Shown: positions 1-7,681 of the stretch, piece by piece
How positions within the stretch are numbered: the first letter of the stretch is position 1
Layout of the letters: each line of letters begins with the position of its first letter
NCBI GenBank assembly: GCA_947475065.1
Contig: CANJLB010000010.1
Location: forward strand, 1 to 64,000
DNA: 64,000 nt
Source of the DNA: Opitutia bacterium
GTDB lineage: Bacteria > Verrucomicrobiota > Verrucomicrobiia > Opitutales > Opitutaceae
Reading direction: 5' to 3'
Notes under the pieces: generated by a model
Told to the model about the DNA's origin: nothing
What the model saw: only the letters and a program-made list of their open reading frames with translations
Database searches by the model: none
Made by a program: the position numbers and the translations under genes

Positions 1-278
1 ATTATTGTATTTTCATTAAATCCGTTCTCCAACTGATTTTCCACGGCATACAGTTTTGATATAAATCCAATAATTATTAGGATTTTTGTAATATTTAAAC
101 CCGGAAAGGTGATTGCCTTGATTTTCATTTTATATCGTTTTATATTCACGCACAAATCGTAAGTCATTAAATTCGCCCATGACACGGCGATCAACGCCAG
201 CGCTGCGGATATGAGGGCCAATGTAGACCGGAGAACGGTTACGCTAGCCAACGGCTGGAGAGATGGAATATTTTTCAT
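1..278 (-). CDS. Partial unrecognised membrane protein, open at the left edge
   Basis: Reading leftwards from an ATG at 278-276 the frame stays open for 92 codons to the window edge, so this would be the N-terminal part of a longer protein. It begins MKNIPSLQPLASVTVLRSTL. Two hydrophobic stretches are visible, roughly residues 20-36 (ALISAALALIAVSW) and 69-83 (ILIIIGFISKLYAV), with a basic patch IKRYKMKIK between them, which fits an inner-membrane protein. I recognise no family. The part beyond about residue 36 is strikingly AT-rich (many AAA, ATT and TTA codons), unlike the GC-rich genes in the rest of the window, which suggests recent transfer. No clear ribosome-binding site precedes the ATG. 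Existence as a real gene is inferred only from the open frame and the hydrophobic pattern. Confidence 0.4.
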   Translation of the reverse strand, partial: MKNIPSLQPLASVTVLRSTLALISAALALIAVSWANLMTYDLCVNIKRYKMKIKAITFPGLNITKILIIIGFISKLYAVENQLENGFNENTI

Positions 279-767
279 GGGAGGCGGCAGGGGGCATGTC
301 TTAAGTCTTGTTGTGAGGGGCTCAAGAACACTTGAACCGCACCGGGCTGCCGTCTGTGGACGGCGACAGAATGGCGGACAGTGACGGCGTCACCATGTGC
401 CGTTGTCCGGCCAGCCAGCCATTGCTCGCTTGGGTCGGCCGTAAGAGGTCATGTCTTGACTCTTGACTGGCTAGGGCGGCGGAGAGGATGGGGCGGAATT
501 TCATGGCCAGAGGAACGGCCATCACCCTGCCTCCGGCCGATTCCGGCGTCAACCCCCAAAGAATCAGCCGAGCCCGGCCCGCTGTTGCTCGTGCTTCCTG
601 ACCGCCACGCCCGGACACGGGCCGTATCTTGGGCGTTTGTGCCCGGTTCCGATGCCATGCACGATCCAGTCCCGACAGCTTCATTTGCAAACAGGGCCGG
701 CGGACAGCCACTGCCGGGAATATTCCAAATTGACGTCCTCAGTCCTTATCGGTTCAGACTTTAATTT
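279..767. other. Non-coding stretch before the porin gene
   Basis: About 490 bases between the divergent partial gene and the porin. Several frames stay open for 70-130 codons on both strands, but their translations are rich in Arg, Pro and Ser with no domain pattern, as expected from random GC-rich DNA. It presumably holds the promoters of the two flanking divergent genes; no convincing -35/-10 pair or hairpin was found. Confidence 0.45.
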
Positions 768-1970
768 GTGCATCCTATCCTGGCCCGCCTCGCACCCCTT
801 TGCGCCGTTTTGATCGGTCTCACACCGATCCGGACTTTTGCAGCCGAGGAAAATCCCGATGCCCAGGAATGGTCCGGCTCCGGCCTGGCCTGGGCTGACT
901 GGTCACGCCTCACCGGCAACTGGGCCGGTCTGCGGACGTCGGCCGAGCTGGCGGGTTTGACGTTCACGGGCACCCACACGCTTGACTGGTCAGCCCCATT
1001 GCAAGGGGCGCTTGCCGACCGCAGCACCGCACGGGGGCTCTTCAATTTGCAGGCAACCCTCGCGTTGCCGGCACACGGTGCGACCTTTACCGCACAATAT
1101 CTGGCCTTTCACGGTCGCGACGCGGGCGCGGATCTCGGTGCGCTGATGTCCTATTCGAACATCGACAGCGCGCCGTTCTCTCACTGGGGCGAGCTTTCTT
1201 ACCAGCAGGTTTTTTGGGACGGGCAGTGGCGGCTGAAGTTCGGTCAGCTCGATGCGAACACGGAGTTCGCCAACGTCCACGCCGCCGCCGAATTTCTCCA
1301 CGCGTCCGCTGGCTACAGTCCCACGATTGTGGGCTTTCGCACCTATCCCGACCCGGCACTCAGCGCCAATGCTTTTTTCAGGGTGAACGAGCTCGTCAGC
1401 GCCGGCCTCGGCGTGTATGGCAATACCCTCCGCCAAACGTCTACTGGTCTGGCCCGGCCTTTTGTCATCGGTGAAATCAATTTCAACCACGATGCGTTCG
1501 GTCGGATTGCGGTCGGTTTTGCCAGCGAACTGGCACGGCTCACGCGCGTTGACAGCACGAGCCAAAACGGCACCGGAAGTTTCTACATGCTGGCCGAGCA
1601 GCGCCTCTGGAGAAAAAATCCCGTCGCCAAGGATGACCCCCGTGGGGTGACGCTCTTTGAGCAGTTGGGAACGGCTGCCGAGGCGGTCAGCCCCATCCAC
1701 CGGCACCTCAGTGTGGGGCTCAGTGGCACGGGTCTCCTGCCGGGCCGCGACTCAGATATCTGCGGATTGCTGTGCTCCGTTGCCACAACCAGCCATGCGG
1801 ACCCGACGCTCACGGCACCCAGCGAAACCGCCATTGAAGGCTACTACGGTCTGCACCTCACAGGGTTTCTCACAATGAAGGCTGATTTTCAGATCATCCG
1901 TCATCCTGGCGGTGACGCGACGCGTCATGACGCCGTTGTGGGTACGCTGCGGTTTGTGACGACGTTTTGA
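768..1970 (+). CDS. Carbohydrate-selective porin, OprB family
   Basis: Outer-membrane beta-barrel porin of the OprB family, which lets sugars and other small solutes cross the outer membrane. A signal peptide covers about residues 1-25 (cleavage near TFAAEE). The family pattern follows: LTGNWAGLRT near residue 50, then a block with GELSYQQVFWDGQWRLKFGQ, DANTEFA and YSPTIVGFRTYPDPAL. The chain ends in Phe (RFVTTF), the usual barrel-assembly signal. Length of 400 residues is typical. The start is GTG: an in-frame TAA lies two codons upstream and no other start occurs before the signal peptide. The transglutaminase-like gene follows about 240 bases downstream on the same strand. Substrate cannot be told from sequence. 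Confidence 0.9.
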   Translation: MHPILARLAPLCAVLIGLTPIRTFAAEENPDAQEWSGSGLAWADWSRLTGNWAGLRTSAELAGLTFTGTHTLDWSAPLQGALADRSTARGLFNLQATLALPAHGATFTAQYLAFHGRDAGADLGALMSYSNIDSAPFSHWGELSYQQVFWDGQWRLKFGQLDANTEFANVHAAAEFLHASAGYSPTIVGFRTYPDPALSANAFFRVNELVSAGLGVYGNTLRQTSTGLARPFVIGEINFNHDAFGRIAVGFASELARLTRVDSTSQNGTGSFYMLAEQRLWRKNPVAKDDPRGVTLFEQLGTAAEAVSPIHRHLSVGLSGTGLLPGRDSDICGLLCSVATTSHADPTLTAPSETAIEGYYGLHLTGFLTMKADFQIIRHPGGDATRHDAVVGTLRFVTTF

Positions 1971-2214
1971 GGCTGGATTTCTCCGACCTGCCCGCCAGCG
2001 ACCGCGTCGGCTCCATCTGCTGGAGGCCCTCCCATACCGCACTCTTGATCGGGATGTGTTTTGCCTGGCAGCCGCCCCACCTTGGGGAGAGCAACGGGGC
2101 AGCCCGGCCCCAATTCGCATGGGATCTGAGGCGTTGGTCGATCAACCGTAGAGACTAGGGTAAGACCCCATCGCCGTTTGCAATTTTTTGCGGCACGCTT
2201 CTGGTCAAAATTCC

Positions 2215-3156
2215 ATGCCGCCAAACACCGCCATCCCGCCAAAGTATGACCTCACCGTTCGGGTCGGGTGCAGCCTGGTCTATGAGGCGGCTGGCCCGGC
2301 ATCCCTTCTGCTCAACCTCAGGCCGCGACCGGATGGCGATCACCTCGTGCTCTCCGAAGCCCTGGCTTTGGGTCTGGGGCCCCCCTTGCCTTCAGAGGAG
2401 TTCACCGACAGCCACGGCAACAGGGTTTGCCGGGTGCGGCTGACTCCAGGACGCAATCTGTTCCGACATGATGCCATCATTGCAATTAGCGCCCAACCTG
2501 ACAACCACGGGCGATCCGGCACCGCCGCCCTCAATGCCGGCGAGTTGCCCACGAGTGTCCTCCGCTATACCTTGCCCAGCCGTTATTGCGACTCAGACAA
2601 GCTGAGCGGCTTCGCGTGGCAAAAATTCGGCGACATCGAACACGGGTGGCCGCGCGTTCAGGCGATTAGCCGGTGGTTGCACCATCACATCGAATATCGC
2701 TACGCCTCCGGACGACCTGATCTCTCGGCCTGGGACGTGATGCAGCGCGGATACGGCGTTTGCCGTGATTTTGCGCACCTGGCCGTCGCCCTCAATCGCA
2801 CCTTCAATCTCCCGGCGCGGTATGTGACAGGGCATCTCCCCGACATCGGATGTCCCGACCCGGAGAACCATATGGATTTTCATGCGTATGCCGAGGTGTA
2901 TATCGGGGGCCATTGGTATACGACCGACCCGCGTTTTCACGAACCACGCATTGGCCGGGTCAAGGTTTCGTGCGGAATGGATGCGGTAGATGGCGCCTTC
3001 TCCACCATCTATGGTCCGGCGAACCTCACCTACTTTCAGGTTTGGGCCTATCAGGTGGTGCGTGGATCGGTGGGGGTCGGCGATCCGCTCGATTTTTCCC
3101 AGCGCCTCGATAACCAATGGACCGTGCGACACGACCCCGCCTTGGTGTCCGGTTAG
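2215..3156 (+). CDS. Transglutaminase-like cysteine protease
   Basis: Papain-fold transglutaminase-like protein of 313 residues, a group that in bacteria mostly acts as cysteine peptidases. An N-terminal beta-rich domain (about residues 1-130) precedes the catalytic core. The triad is visible: Cys183 in YGVCRDFAHLA, His223 in DFHAYAEVYIGG and Asp238 in TTDPRFH. After it comes a conserved-looking tail DAVDGAFSTIYG. No signal peptide is seen, so it is probably cytoplasmic. I chose the ATG at 2215; a TTG at 2188 would add nine residues but has no ribosome-binding site and the family-like sequence starts after the ATG. Substrate unknown; no partner such as an alpha-E or circularly permuted ATP-grasp gene lies beside it. 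Confidence 0.85.
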   Translation: MPPNTAIPPKYDLTVRVGCSLVYEAAGPASLLLNLRPRPDGDHLVLSEALALGLGPPLPSEEFTDSHGNRVCRVRLTPGRNLFRHDAIIAISAQPDNHGRSGTAALNAGELPTSVLRYTLPSRYCDSDKLSGFAWQKFGDIEHGWPRVQAISRWLHHHIEYRYASGRPDLSAWDVMQRGYGVCRDFAHLAVALNRTFNLPARYVTGHLPDIGCPDPENHMDFHAYAEVYIGGHWYTTDPRFHEPRIGRVKVSCGMDAVDGAFSTIYGPANLTYFQVWAYQVVRGSVGVGDPLDFSQRLDNQWTVRHDPALVSG

Positions 3157-3456
3157 CCCCTGAGGTCAGTTTCTGAGCTGATAAAGCGCGGGAGAGCTTG
3201 TCCTCCTGCTTTCTCGAGGAGAGCTGTCTGCGCGCTTCGCCATCACCGCCCGTCCAGGCCCATCTGGATCCGCACCATTTCATCCTCCCCAAGCGGGGCG
3301 GTTTTTTGAGCCGGAGGCTCTCGCCAAACTCGCGGGCAAAGTCGCGCTGGTGGTGCTAGGTGACGAGCGCAATGACCGTCATGGCGAGCAGCGCGCCGAG
3401 CCATGGCAATCGTTGCCCTGCCTCGTTGCTGCCGATGAGGAGACGGCGGGGCGGTT
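3157..3456. other. Intergenic stretch, nothing recognised
   Basis: Three hundred bases between two converging genes. Open frames here are Arg-rich shadows. An imperfect inverted pair AAGCGCG...CGCGCTT around 3185-3237 could form a loose stem but has no T-run, so I do not call a terminator. Confidence 0.4.
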
Positions 3457-3756
3457 TCACCTGGGGGCTCTGAAGCTGCGCAGGGCGGCGATGGCGAAAG
3501 GAGCCCAGCGCGTGAGATGGCCCAGAAACTTCCGGCGCGGGGCAAGGCCGCGGGCGAACACGAAGCCCAGCGGGATGGTCGCGCCCAGCGCGAGCGGCGC
3601 GAGCCGCTGCACGAAGTTGCGCACGCGCTCGAACCAGGCAAACGGCTGCACGAGCGCGGCGGCCGCCACGAGGCATTGCGTGCGGCGGATCGCAAGGTCC
3701 CGGCGCAGCGCGGCCTTGTGGGCGGCGAGGCGCGTCAGCTCGTGTTGCGGATACAT
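3457..3756 (-). CDS. Small YqjK-like protein
   Basis: A 99-residue basic protein beginning MYPQHELTRLAAHKAALRRD, with a helical, Arg-rich first half, one hydrophobic stretch (about residues 52-68, APLALGATIPLGFVFARGL) and a basic tail. Its place directly after YqjD- and YqjE-like genes matches the enterobacterial yqjD-yqjE-yqjK order, and the N-terminal pattern of alternating Arg/Leu with an AAHKAALRRDLAIRR helix resembles YqjK. Sequence similarity alone is weak; the call rests mainly on context. It overlaps the end of the YqjE-like gene by 22 bases, implying coupled translation. Role unknown; the E. coli relatives are inner-membrane and stress linked. Confidence 0.6.
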   Translation of the reverse strand: MYPQHELTRLAAHKAALRRDLAIRRTQCLVAAAALVQPFAWFERVRNFVQRLAPLALGATIPLGFVFARGLAPRRKFLGHLTRWAPFAIAALRSFRAPR

Positions 3757-4124
3757 GAGCGGTCGGCCCCAAGTTCGTCCAACGTCGCTGCAAACGGCTT
3801 GGGCTGGCGTGCGAGATGGCGTCGAAACGCGAGGATGATCGCTACCAACGCAGCGGCGTAAAACGCCGCCAACCCGCCGAGGACGGCAAGACGGGCGCTG
3901 TCCCAGAAGAGATAGACCAGCGTGAGGCTGGCGAACATGGCCGCCATCATGCCGGCGAAAACGACCGCGCTGATCCAGAGCATGGCCTGGATCAGACGGA
4001 ATTTTTCCTCCTGCAGCTCAACCGAGAAAAGCTCGACCCGGCCCTCCACGGTGGCGAGCAGGCCGTCGCCCAAGGCGCGGAAGGAGCCGAGGAAACCGGG
4101 GGAGGCCGGCGGTGGCGTTTCCAT
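3735..4124 (-). CDS. YqjE-like phage-holin-superfamily membrane protein
   Basis: A 129-residue protein matching the YqjE / DUF1469 (phage holin superfamily III) pattern: an amphipathic N-terminal helix with GLLATVEGRVELFSVELQEEKFRL, then two hydrophobic helices (about residues 48-72 and 77-102) and a short polar tail. Such proteins sit in the inner membrane beside YqjD; no lytic function is implied. I use the ATG at 4124 because the extra upstream residues in this frame are Ser/Arg-rich and overlap the YqjD-like gene out of frame. It lies 16 bases after the YqjD-like stop and overlaps the next gene, so the three are very likely one transcript. Confidence 0.8.
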   Translation of the reverse strand: METPPPASPGFLGSFRALGDGLLATVEGRVELFSVELQEEKFRLIQAMLWISAVVFAGMMAAMFASLTLVYLFWDSARLAVLGGLAAFYAAALVAIILAFRRHLARQPKPFAATLDELGADRSCIRNTS

Positions 4125-4140
4125 GGCGGGGAGCAGCCCC

Positions 4141-4470
4141 TTACTTGGTGTTGCGACCGACCAGCAGCCCGATGAGGAGGCCGACGCCCACCGCGACCCC
4201 CGCCGTGATGGCGAGCGATTGGTAGGGGTTGGCGCGGATGGCGGCGTCGGTGCATTTCGCACCGGCGACGACGCGCTTTTTCGCGCCTTCGTAGAGATCG
4301 CCGAAGCGTTCCTGAGCGGTGTCGAATCGGGAACGGAGCGCGCTGACGGCGTCGCTGGTGTGCTCGGAGACGGACTCGCCCATCATCTTTTCGGCCTCGG
4401 CGACGAGCGCGTGCAGGTCGTGGAGGAGCTCTTTGGGTGTCTGGGCGGCGGTGGGTTGGTTGTTTTTCAT
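4141..4470 (-). CDS. ElaB/YqjD/DUF883 membrane-anchored protein
   Basis: A 109-residue protein with the DUF883 layout: a long helical N-terminal part (TPKELLHDLHALVAEAEKMM and onward), the motif DAAIRANPYQSLAITAGVAVG, a glycine-rich C-terminal transmembrane helix (GVGLLIGLLVGR) and a short end NTK. E. coli YqjD and ElaB are tail-anchored inner-membrane proteins that associate with ribosomes in stationary phase; that role is known for those homologues and only inferred here. It is the first gene of the yqjD-yqjE-yqjK-like trio and lies 44 bases after the DUF1328 gene. Confidence 0.88.
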   Translation of the reverse strand: MKNNQPTAAQTPKELLHDLHALVAEAEKMMGESVSEHTSDAVSALRSRFDTAQERFGDLYEGAKKRVVAGAKCTDAAIRANPYQSLAITAGVAVGVGLLIGLLVGRNTK

Positions 4471-4514
4471 GGGAGGCTTGACGGTTGGTGGTTGGAAGAA
4501 CGGAGCGGGAAGTT

Positions 4515-4679
4515 TCAGTTTCGCCGGCTGCTGTTGCGAAACAGCGACGCGATGAAGAGAAGGAGAAAGATGACGAAGCAGACCTTGGCGATGCTGGCCG
4601 CCGTGCCGGCGACGACACCGAAACCGAGGATGCCGGCGACGAGCGCGATCAGGAGGAAAATGACGGCGTAGTTGAGCAT
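4515..4679 (-). CDS. DUF1328 (YtjA-type) small membrane protein
   Basis: A 54-residue protein, start ATG at 4679, stop TGA at 4517-4515. It begins [20 protein letters not shown] and continues with [20 protein letters not shown], two hydrophobic helices separated by a glycine/alanine turn, then a short basic tail FRNSSRRN. This is the complete DUF1328 pattern and length. The family is widespread in proteobacteria and allied phyla and often sits with BON-domain, DUF883 and other envelope-stress genes, as it does here. Function is not established. Probably co-transcribed with the flanking minus-strand genes. Confidence 0.88.
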   Translation of the reverse strand: MLNYAVIFLLIALVAGILGFGVVAGTAASIAKVCFVIFLLLFIASLFRNSSRRN

Positions 4680-4716
4680 GGGAGAGTCGGGCGGAGGGTT
4701 GCGGACGGAAGTGAGA

Positions 4717-4923
4717 TCAGGTGATTTTGGTGCCGCGAATCAGGCCGCTCGCACCGACCACGGTGACCACGGCGCCGCCGATGAGCAGCCACATGGTCTT
4801 GTCGGTCGGGTTGCCGGTGAAGAAGCGGGAGAAACCCGAGGCGGTCGAATCGTTGGCGCTGATGCCATAAATGATGAGGATCACACCGCCGACGAGCAGC
4901 GCGAAGGAGAGAGATTTGTTCAT
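4717..4923 (-). CDS. DUF3185-like small membrane protein
   Basis: A 68-residue protein starting [20 protein letters not shown], with two transmembrane helices (about 5-20 and 44-60). The middle contains a conserved-looking polar segment [25 protein letters not shown]. This resembles DUF3185, small two-helix proteins found beside BON-domain and DUF1328 genes. I chose the ATG at 4923; an upstream ATG at 4968 would add a proline-rich stretch not typical of the family. No function is known. Confidence 0.75.
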   Translation of the reverse strand: MNKSLSFALLVGGVILIIYGISANDSTASGFSRFFTGNPTDKTMWLLIGGAVVTVVGASGLIRGTKIT

Positions 4924-5271
4924 GGGAAAAATATTGGCGGACGGATGCGGGCGGGCAGGAGGCGTCACGATTGCGCTTTAACCGGCACATGATGGCGGGC
5001 GTGGTTTGCCGTGACGGCGACATGCGTCGGATGAATGGGACGGCGGGCCGCGCTGGCGTTGGCCACGATCGGGCGGTCGGCCGGGCTGACCGGAAACGAA
5101 GGTTGGTGGGTTTTGACCGGCACGATTACGCGGTCGGGGCGGCTGGTGGGCTTGGGAGGCATGGCAGGCTTGGGAACAAATAATGGAACGGAGCGGCCTG
5201 ACGGCTTCAGGCGCGTACCCGTGCGCGACTGCCCGAGGGCAGTCGCGCCGTTGCTTGGGTTAATTTCACGC
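4924..5271. other. Intergenic stretch with a possible 65-residue ORF
   Basis: Between the BON gene and the DUF3185-like gene. A minus-strand frame 5162-4965 could encode 65 residues rich in Pro, His, Val and Arg (starts MPPKPTSRPDRVIVPVKTH). It has no recognisable domain or good ribosome-binding site and I do not call it a gene, although its position inside a run of small co-directional genes leaves the possibility open. A strong hairpin lies at 5223-5248. Confidence 0.35.
5223..5248 (-). terminator. Perfect 12-bp hairpin after the BON gene
   Basis: GCGCGACTGCCC at 5223-5234 is exactly complementary to GGGCAGTCGCGC at 5237-5248, leaving a two-base gap (in practice a four-base loop). It lies 24 bases downstream of the BON-gene stop on the minus strand. 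No T-run follows, so it may be a factor-assisted terminator or a transcript-stabilising hairpin. Confidence 0.5.
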
Positions 5272-6018
5272 TCAGCCCTTCACCGTCATGTTGTTGGTGA
5301 CGGACTTCGCACCGCGCACATCCTGGGCGAGCTTGCTGACGAGGGATTTCTCGGCGTTGGACGCAGCCTCGCCGCTGATGACGATCACGCCGTCCGTGGT
5401 GGTAACCTTGGTCTTGAGCGCGCTGGTGGCCTTGTGGGTAAGGAGCGCATATTTGACCTGCGTGGTGATGGACGCATCGTCCATCTTTTCGCCCATCGTC
5501 TCGCCCGCCGGGGGGGTGGTAGCCTTGATGACGAGGTTGTTTTGCACCGTCTTTACGCCATCAATGTCCTTGGCGTAAACGGCGGTGAGTTCCTTCTGGG
5601 CGATGTTGTCGGCCGTGCCGGTGAGGGTGACGACCCCGTCCTGCACCTCGACCTTGGTGCTGGCGGCGCTGACATTTGCCTTCACGAGCAGGCGGCTGCG
5701 GATCTTGAAGGCCATCCACGCGTCCGAGTGCTCGGGCGCGGTGGGTGTGACGACGATTTCGTTTTTCACGCTGGTGACGCCGGGGAGGTTTTCCACGGTG
5801 TCCTGGGCGAGGGCCTTGTCGTCCTTGTCCTGCACGGTGCCGGTGAGGGTGACGATGCCGTCCTTTGCGGCTATCTTCACATGATCATCAAGGACCGTGC
5901 GGTAGTTATACGATGCCTTCGCCGCCTCCTCGATCTTGCGATCAATGGCGGGCGAGGCGAGCAGCGCGATAGGGCTGGCGGTGAGAACGAAGAGGGTTGA
6001 CAGATTTTTGAATTTCAT
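5272..6018 (-). CDS. Periplasmic protein with three BON domains (OsmY-like)
   Basis: A 248-residue secreted protein. A signal peptide covers about residues 1-22 (cleavage near LLASPA). Three BON repeats follow, each with the helix-strand pattern and a GxVTLTG-type core: DGIVTLTGTVQDKDDKALAQ near 54, DGVVTLTGTADNIAQKEL near 126 and DGVIVISGEAASNAEKSL near 209, each ending in a V..VKNE/NNL/NNM strand. BON domains bind phospholipid or envelope surfaces; E. coli OsmY and DolP are the models, and osmotic or envelope-stress protection is the likely role. It heads the minus-strand group of small envelope genes, although the 348-base gap and hairpin suggest it may be a separate transcript. Confidence 0.9.
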   Translation of the reverse strand: MKFKNLSTLFVLTASPIALLASPAIDRKIEEAAKASYNYRTVLDDHVKIAAKDGIVTLTGTVQDKDDKALAQDTVENLPGVTSVKNEIVVTPTAPEHSDAWMAFKIRSRLLVKANVSAASTKVEVQDGVVTLTGTADNIAQKELTAVYAKDIDGVKTVQNNLVIKATTPPAGETMGEKMDDASITTQVKYALLTHKATSALKTKVTTTDGVIVISGEAASNAEKSLVSKLAQDVRGAKSVTNNMTVKG

Positions 6019-6308
6019 GGGTTGAGGAGAGGAATATACACGGTCTGCGCCGCAGCCACCATGGGGCCTAACCCTACTCAGAGCCGGCGATTTCGATGCT
6101 GGTTACACCCATGGCTCTCCACCGTCTCGTAATGCGATCTTACGTTCGGCCAGGAGTTGCATGACTGCCGTCTCGCGCGAAGACAGGCGCTTACACGGAC
6201 AGTGCCGCGTCAATGGGTCCAGTCTTCCGCTGCCCGGCATTCGGCGCCTGTTGGCGCCGAATGGCGATACGAACGCATCCCGAACCTCGCCCGCGCCCGA
6301 TCCGGGCT
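6019..6308. other. Intergenic stretch with a LuxR-helix-turn-helix-like remnant
   Basis: No intact gene. On the minus strand around 6190-6135 the translation CKRLSSRETAVMQLLAERK resembles the start of a LuxR-type DNA-binding domain (consensus LTxREREVLxLLAxGK), but the frame loses similarity at once and stops at 6103. It may be a relic of a response-regulator gene. The BON-gene promoter should also lie here. Confidence 0.25.
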
Positions 6309-7574
6309 TCAGGTCCGATACGCGTCGCGCAACACCTGCATCGTGTGCCGCACCCGCACCGGCGAGCCGGTCTTTTCCAAGTGGGCGCGAATCTGGGTGA
6401 GGCAGCCGATGTTGCCGCTCGCCACCACCTCCGCGCCCGTCGCGGTTACCGCCGCCGCCTTCTGCGCGCCGAGCGAGGCCGCCGTCGCGGGCTGGTCGAG
6501 ATTGTAGGTGCCCGCGCTCCCGCAGCACAGGTGCGCGTTTGCCACTTCGCAAAGTTCCAGTCCCGGCACCGCGCGCAACAGCTCCCGCGGCTCCTCCCGC
6601 ACCCCCTGCGCGTTTGCGAGGTGGCAGGCGTCGTGATAGGCGACTTTCTGCACGCGCCCCCGGTTGTGCGGTCGCTCGCGCAGCCCGAGCCGGGCGAGAA
6701 AAACGCTCACATCGGCCACACGTTTTCGCCAGGCCTCAGCCCGCGTCTCGTCTGCGGTGCCGCGCAGGATGAGATGATACTCGTGCATGGCCGATCCGCA
6801 CCCGGCGGCATTCGTGAGGATCGCGTCCACGTCGGCGGGAAAGGCGTCGAGATTCCGCCGGGCGAAAGCCTGCGCCGCGCGCCGATCACCCGTGTGCCAC
6901 GCCAGTCCGCCGCAGCACCCTTGGGCGTCGGGCACGATCACCTCGACGCCGTTGCGCGCGAGCACCTCGATAGTGGCGAGATTGATGTCCGGATCGAGCA
7001 CCTGCTGGGCGCAGCCCGCGAGCAGCGCGACCCGCGCCCGCCATTCCCCTTGCGCCGGTGTGACGCGCGGCAGCTTCACCGCCGGCGGCACTGCGGCCGG
7101 CGCGAGATCCAGCATCGTCCGCCATGCCTGCGGCACCAGCGGGCCGAGCAGCCGTCCCAGGCTGGCCCCGCGCAGCGCGAGACGAAAGCGCGCGGGAAAC
7201 GGAATGGTCGCGGCCACGAGCCAGCGGCGCAATTTCTCGCCCGGCGTGCGCACAAATTTTGCCTGCTCCTGCGCCACCGACCGGAACGGGCTGAGCAGGT
7301 CGCGGTAGGCCACGCCGCTCGGGCAGGCCGGTTCGCAGGCCAGGCAGCCGAGGCACCGGTCCACATGGGGCTGGGCCGCCGCCCACGGCAGGTCGTGCTC
7401 AAGCACCTGCTTCATCAGCATAATCCGCCCGCGTGGCGAGTCCATCTCCTGCCCGAATTCCTGATACGTCGGACACGCCGCGAGGCAAAACCCGCAATGC
7501 ACGCACGCCTGCACCGCGTTCGCCATCGGGGCGCCCAGCGGGCCGTATTCGTCAGGTTTGATCGTGTGGAGCAT
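6309..7574 (-). CDS. glcF: Glycolate oxidase iron-sulfur subunit GlcF
   Basis: A 421-residue iron-sulfur subunit of the GlcDEF complex, which oxidises glycolate to glyoxylate and passes electrons to the respiratory chain at the inner membrane. Two ferredoxin-type clusters are visible near the N-terminus: CVHCGFCLAACP at about 24-35 and CLGCLACEPACP at about 74-85. The C-terminal half carries the cysteine-rich CCG motifs, GCCGGLAWHTG and HLCCGSAGTYN, plus the AYHDACHLANAQG block. Length is normal for GlcF. It is the last gene of an aminotransferase-glcD-glcE-glcF series on the minus strand, about 100 bases after glcE, with a hairpin between them. Confidence 0.93.
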   Translation of the reverse strand: MLHTIKPDEYGPLGAPMANAVQACVHCGFCLAACPTYQEFGQEMDSPRGRIMLMKQVLEHDLPWAAAQPHVDRCLGCLACEPACPSGVAYRDLLSPFRSVAQEQAKFVRTPGEKLRRWLVAATIPFPARFRLALRGASLGRLLGPLVPQAWRTMLDLAPAAVPPAVKLPRVTPAQGEWRARVALLAGCAQQVLDPDINLATIEVLARNGVEVIVPDAQGCCGGLAWHTGDRRAAQAFARRNLDAFPADVDAILTNAAGCGSAMHEYHLILRGTADETRAEAWRKRVADVSVFLARLGLRERPHNRGRVQKVAYHDACHLANAQGVREEPRELLRAVPGLELCEVANAHLCCGSAGTYNLDQPATAASLGAQKAAAVTATGAEVVASGNIGCLTQIRAHLEKTGSPVRVRHTMQVLRDAYRT

Positions 7575-7603
7575 GAATTGAAAAAATTAGGCAAACAGCC
7601 GGG

Positions 7604-7681
7604 TTGAAGAAGGAAGCCAAGAAACCAGGAAACGGAAATTTCGGAGGGTTAGGTTCATGGTTTCCTGGATTCCCTCTTCAA
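7604..7681. repeat. Long imperfect inverted repeat between glcE and glcF
   Basis: Outer arms TTGAAGAAGGAA (7604-7615) and TTCCCTCTTCAA (7670-7681) pair with one mismatch; inner arms CCAGGAAAC (7625-7633) and GTTTCCTGG (7660-7668) pair perfectly. The structure starts at the glcE stop codon and ends about 30 bases before the glcF start. It could set relative expression of the two genes or be a dispersed repeat; its AAGCCAAGAAACCAGGA core resembles the repeats near 49221-49347 read on the other strand. Confidence 0.55.

Noticed and set aside
381-764. 127-codon plus-strand frame ending just before the porin start
   Set aside because: Pro/Arg/Ser-rich translation without similarity, and an overlapping minus-strand frame is equally open.
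3183-3240. Possible terminator stem after the transglutaminase gene
   Set aside because: Only a seven-base outer pairing with a 45-base loop and no T-run.
4965-5162. 65-codon Pro/His-rich minus-strand ORF in the small-gene group
   Set aside because: No ribosome-binding site or homologous pattern; composition is consistent with non-coding DNA. Mentioned in the intergenic entry only.
6066-6108. GCCTAACCC at 6066 followed by GGTTACA as a short attC-like site
   Set aside because: The right side (GTTACAC) does not fit GTTRRRY, no cassette-type gene follows, and the arms do not pair.
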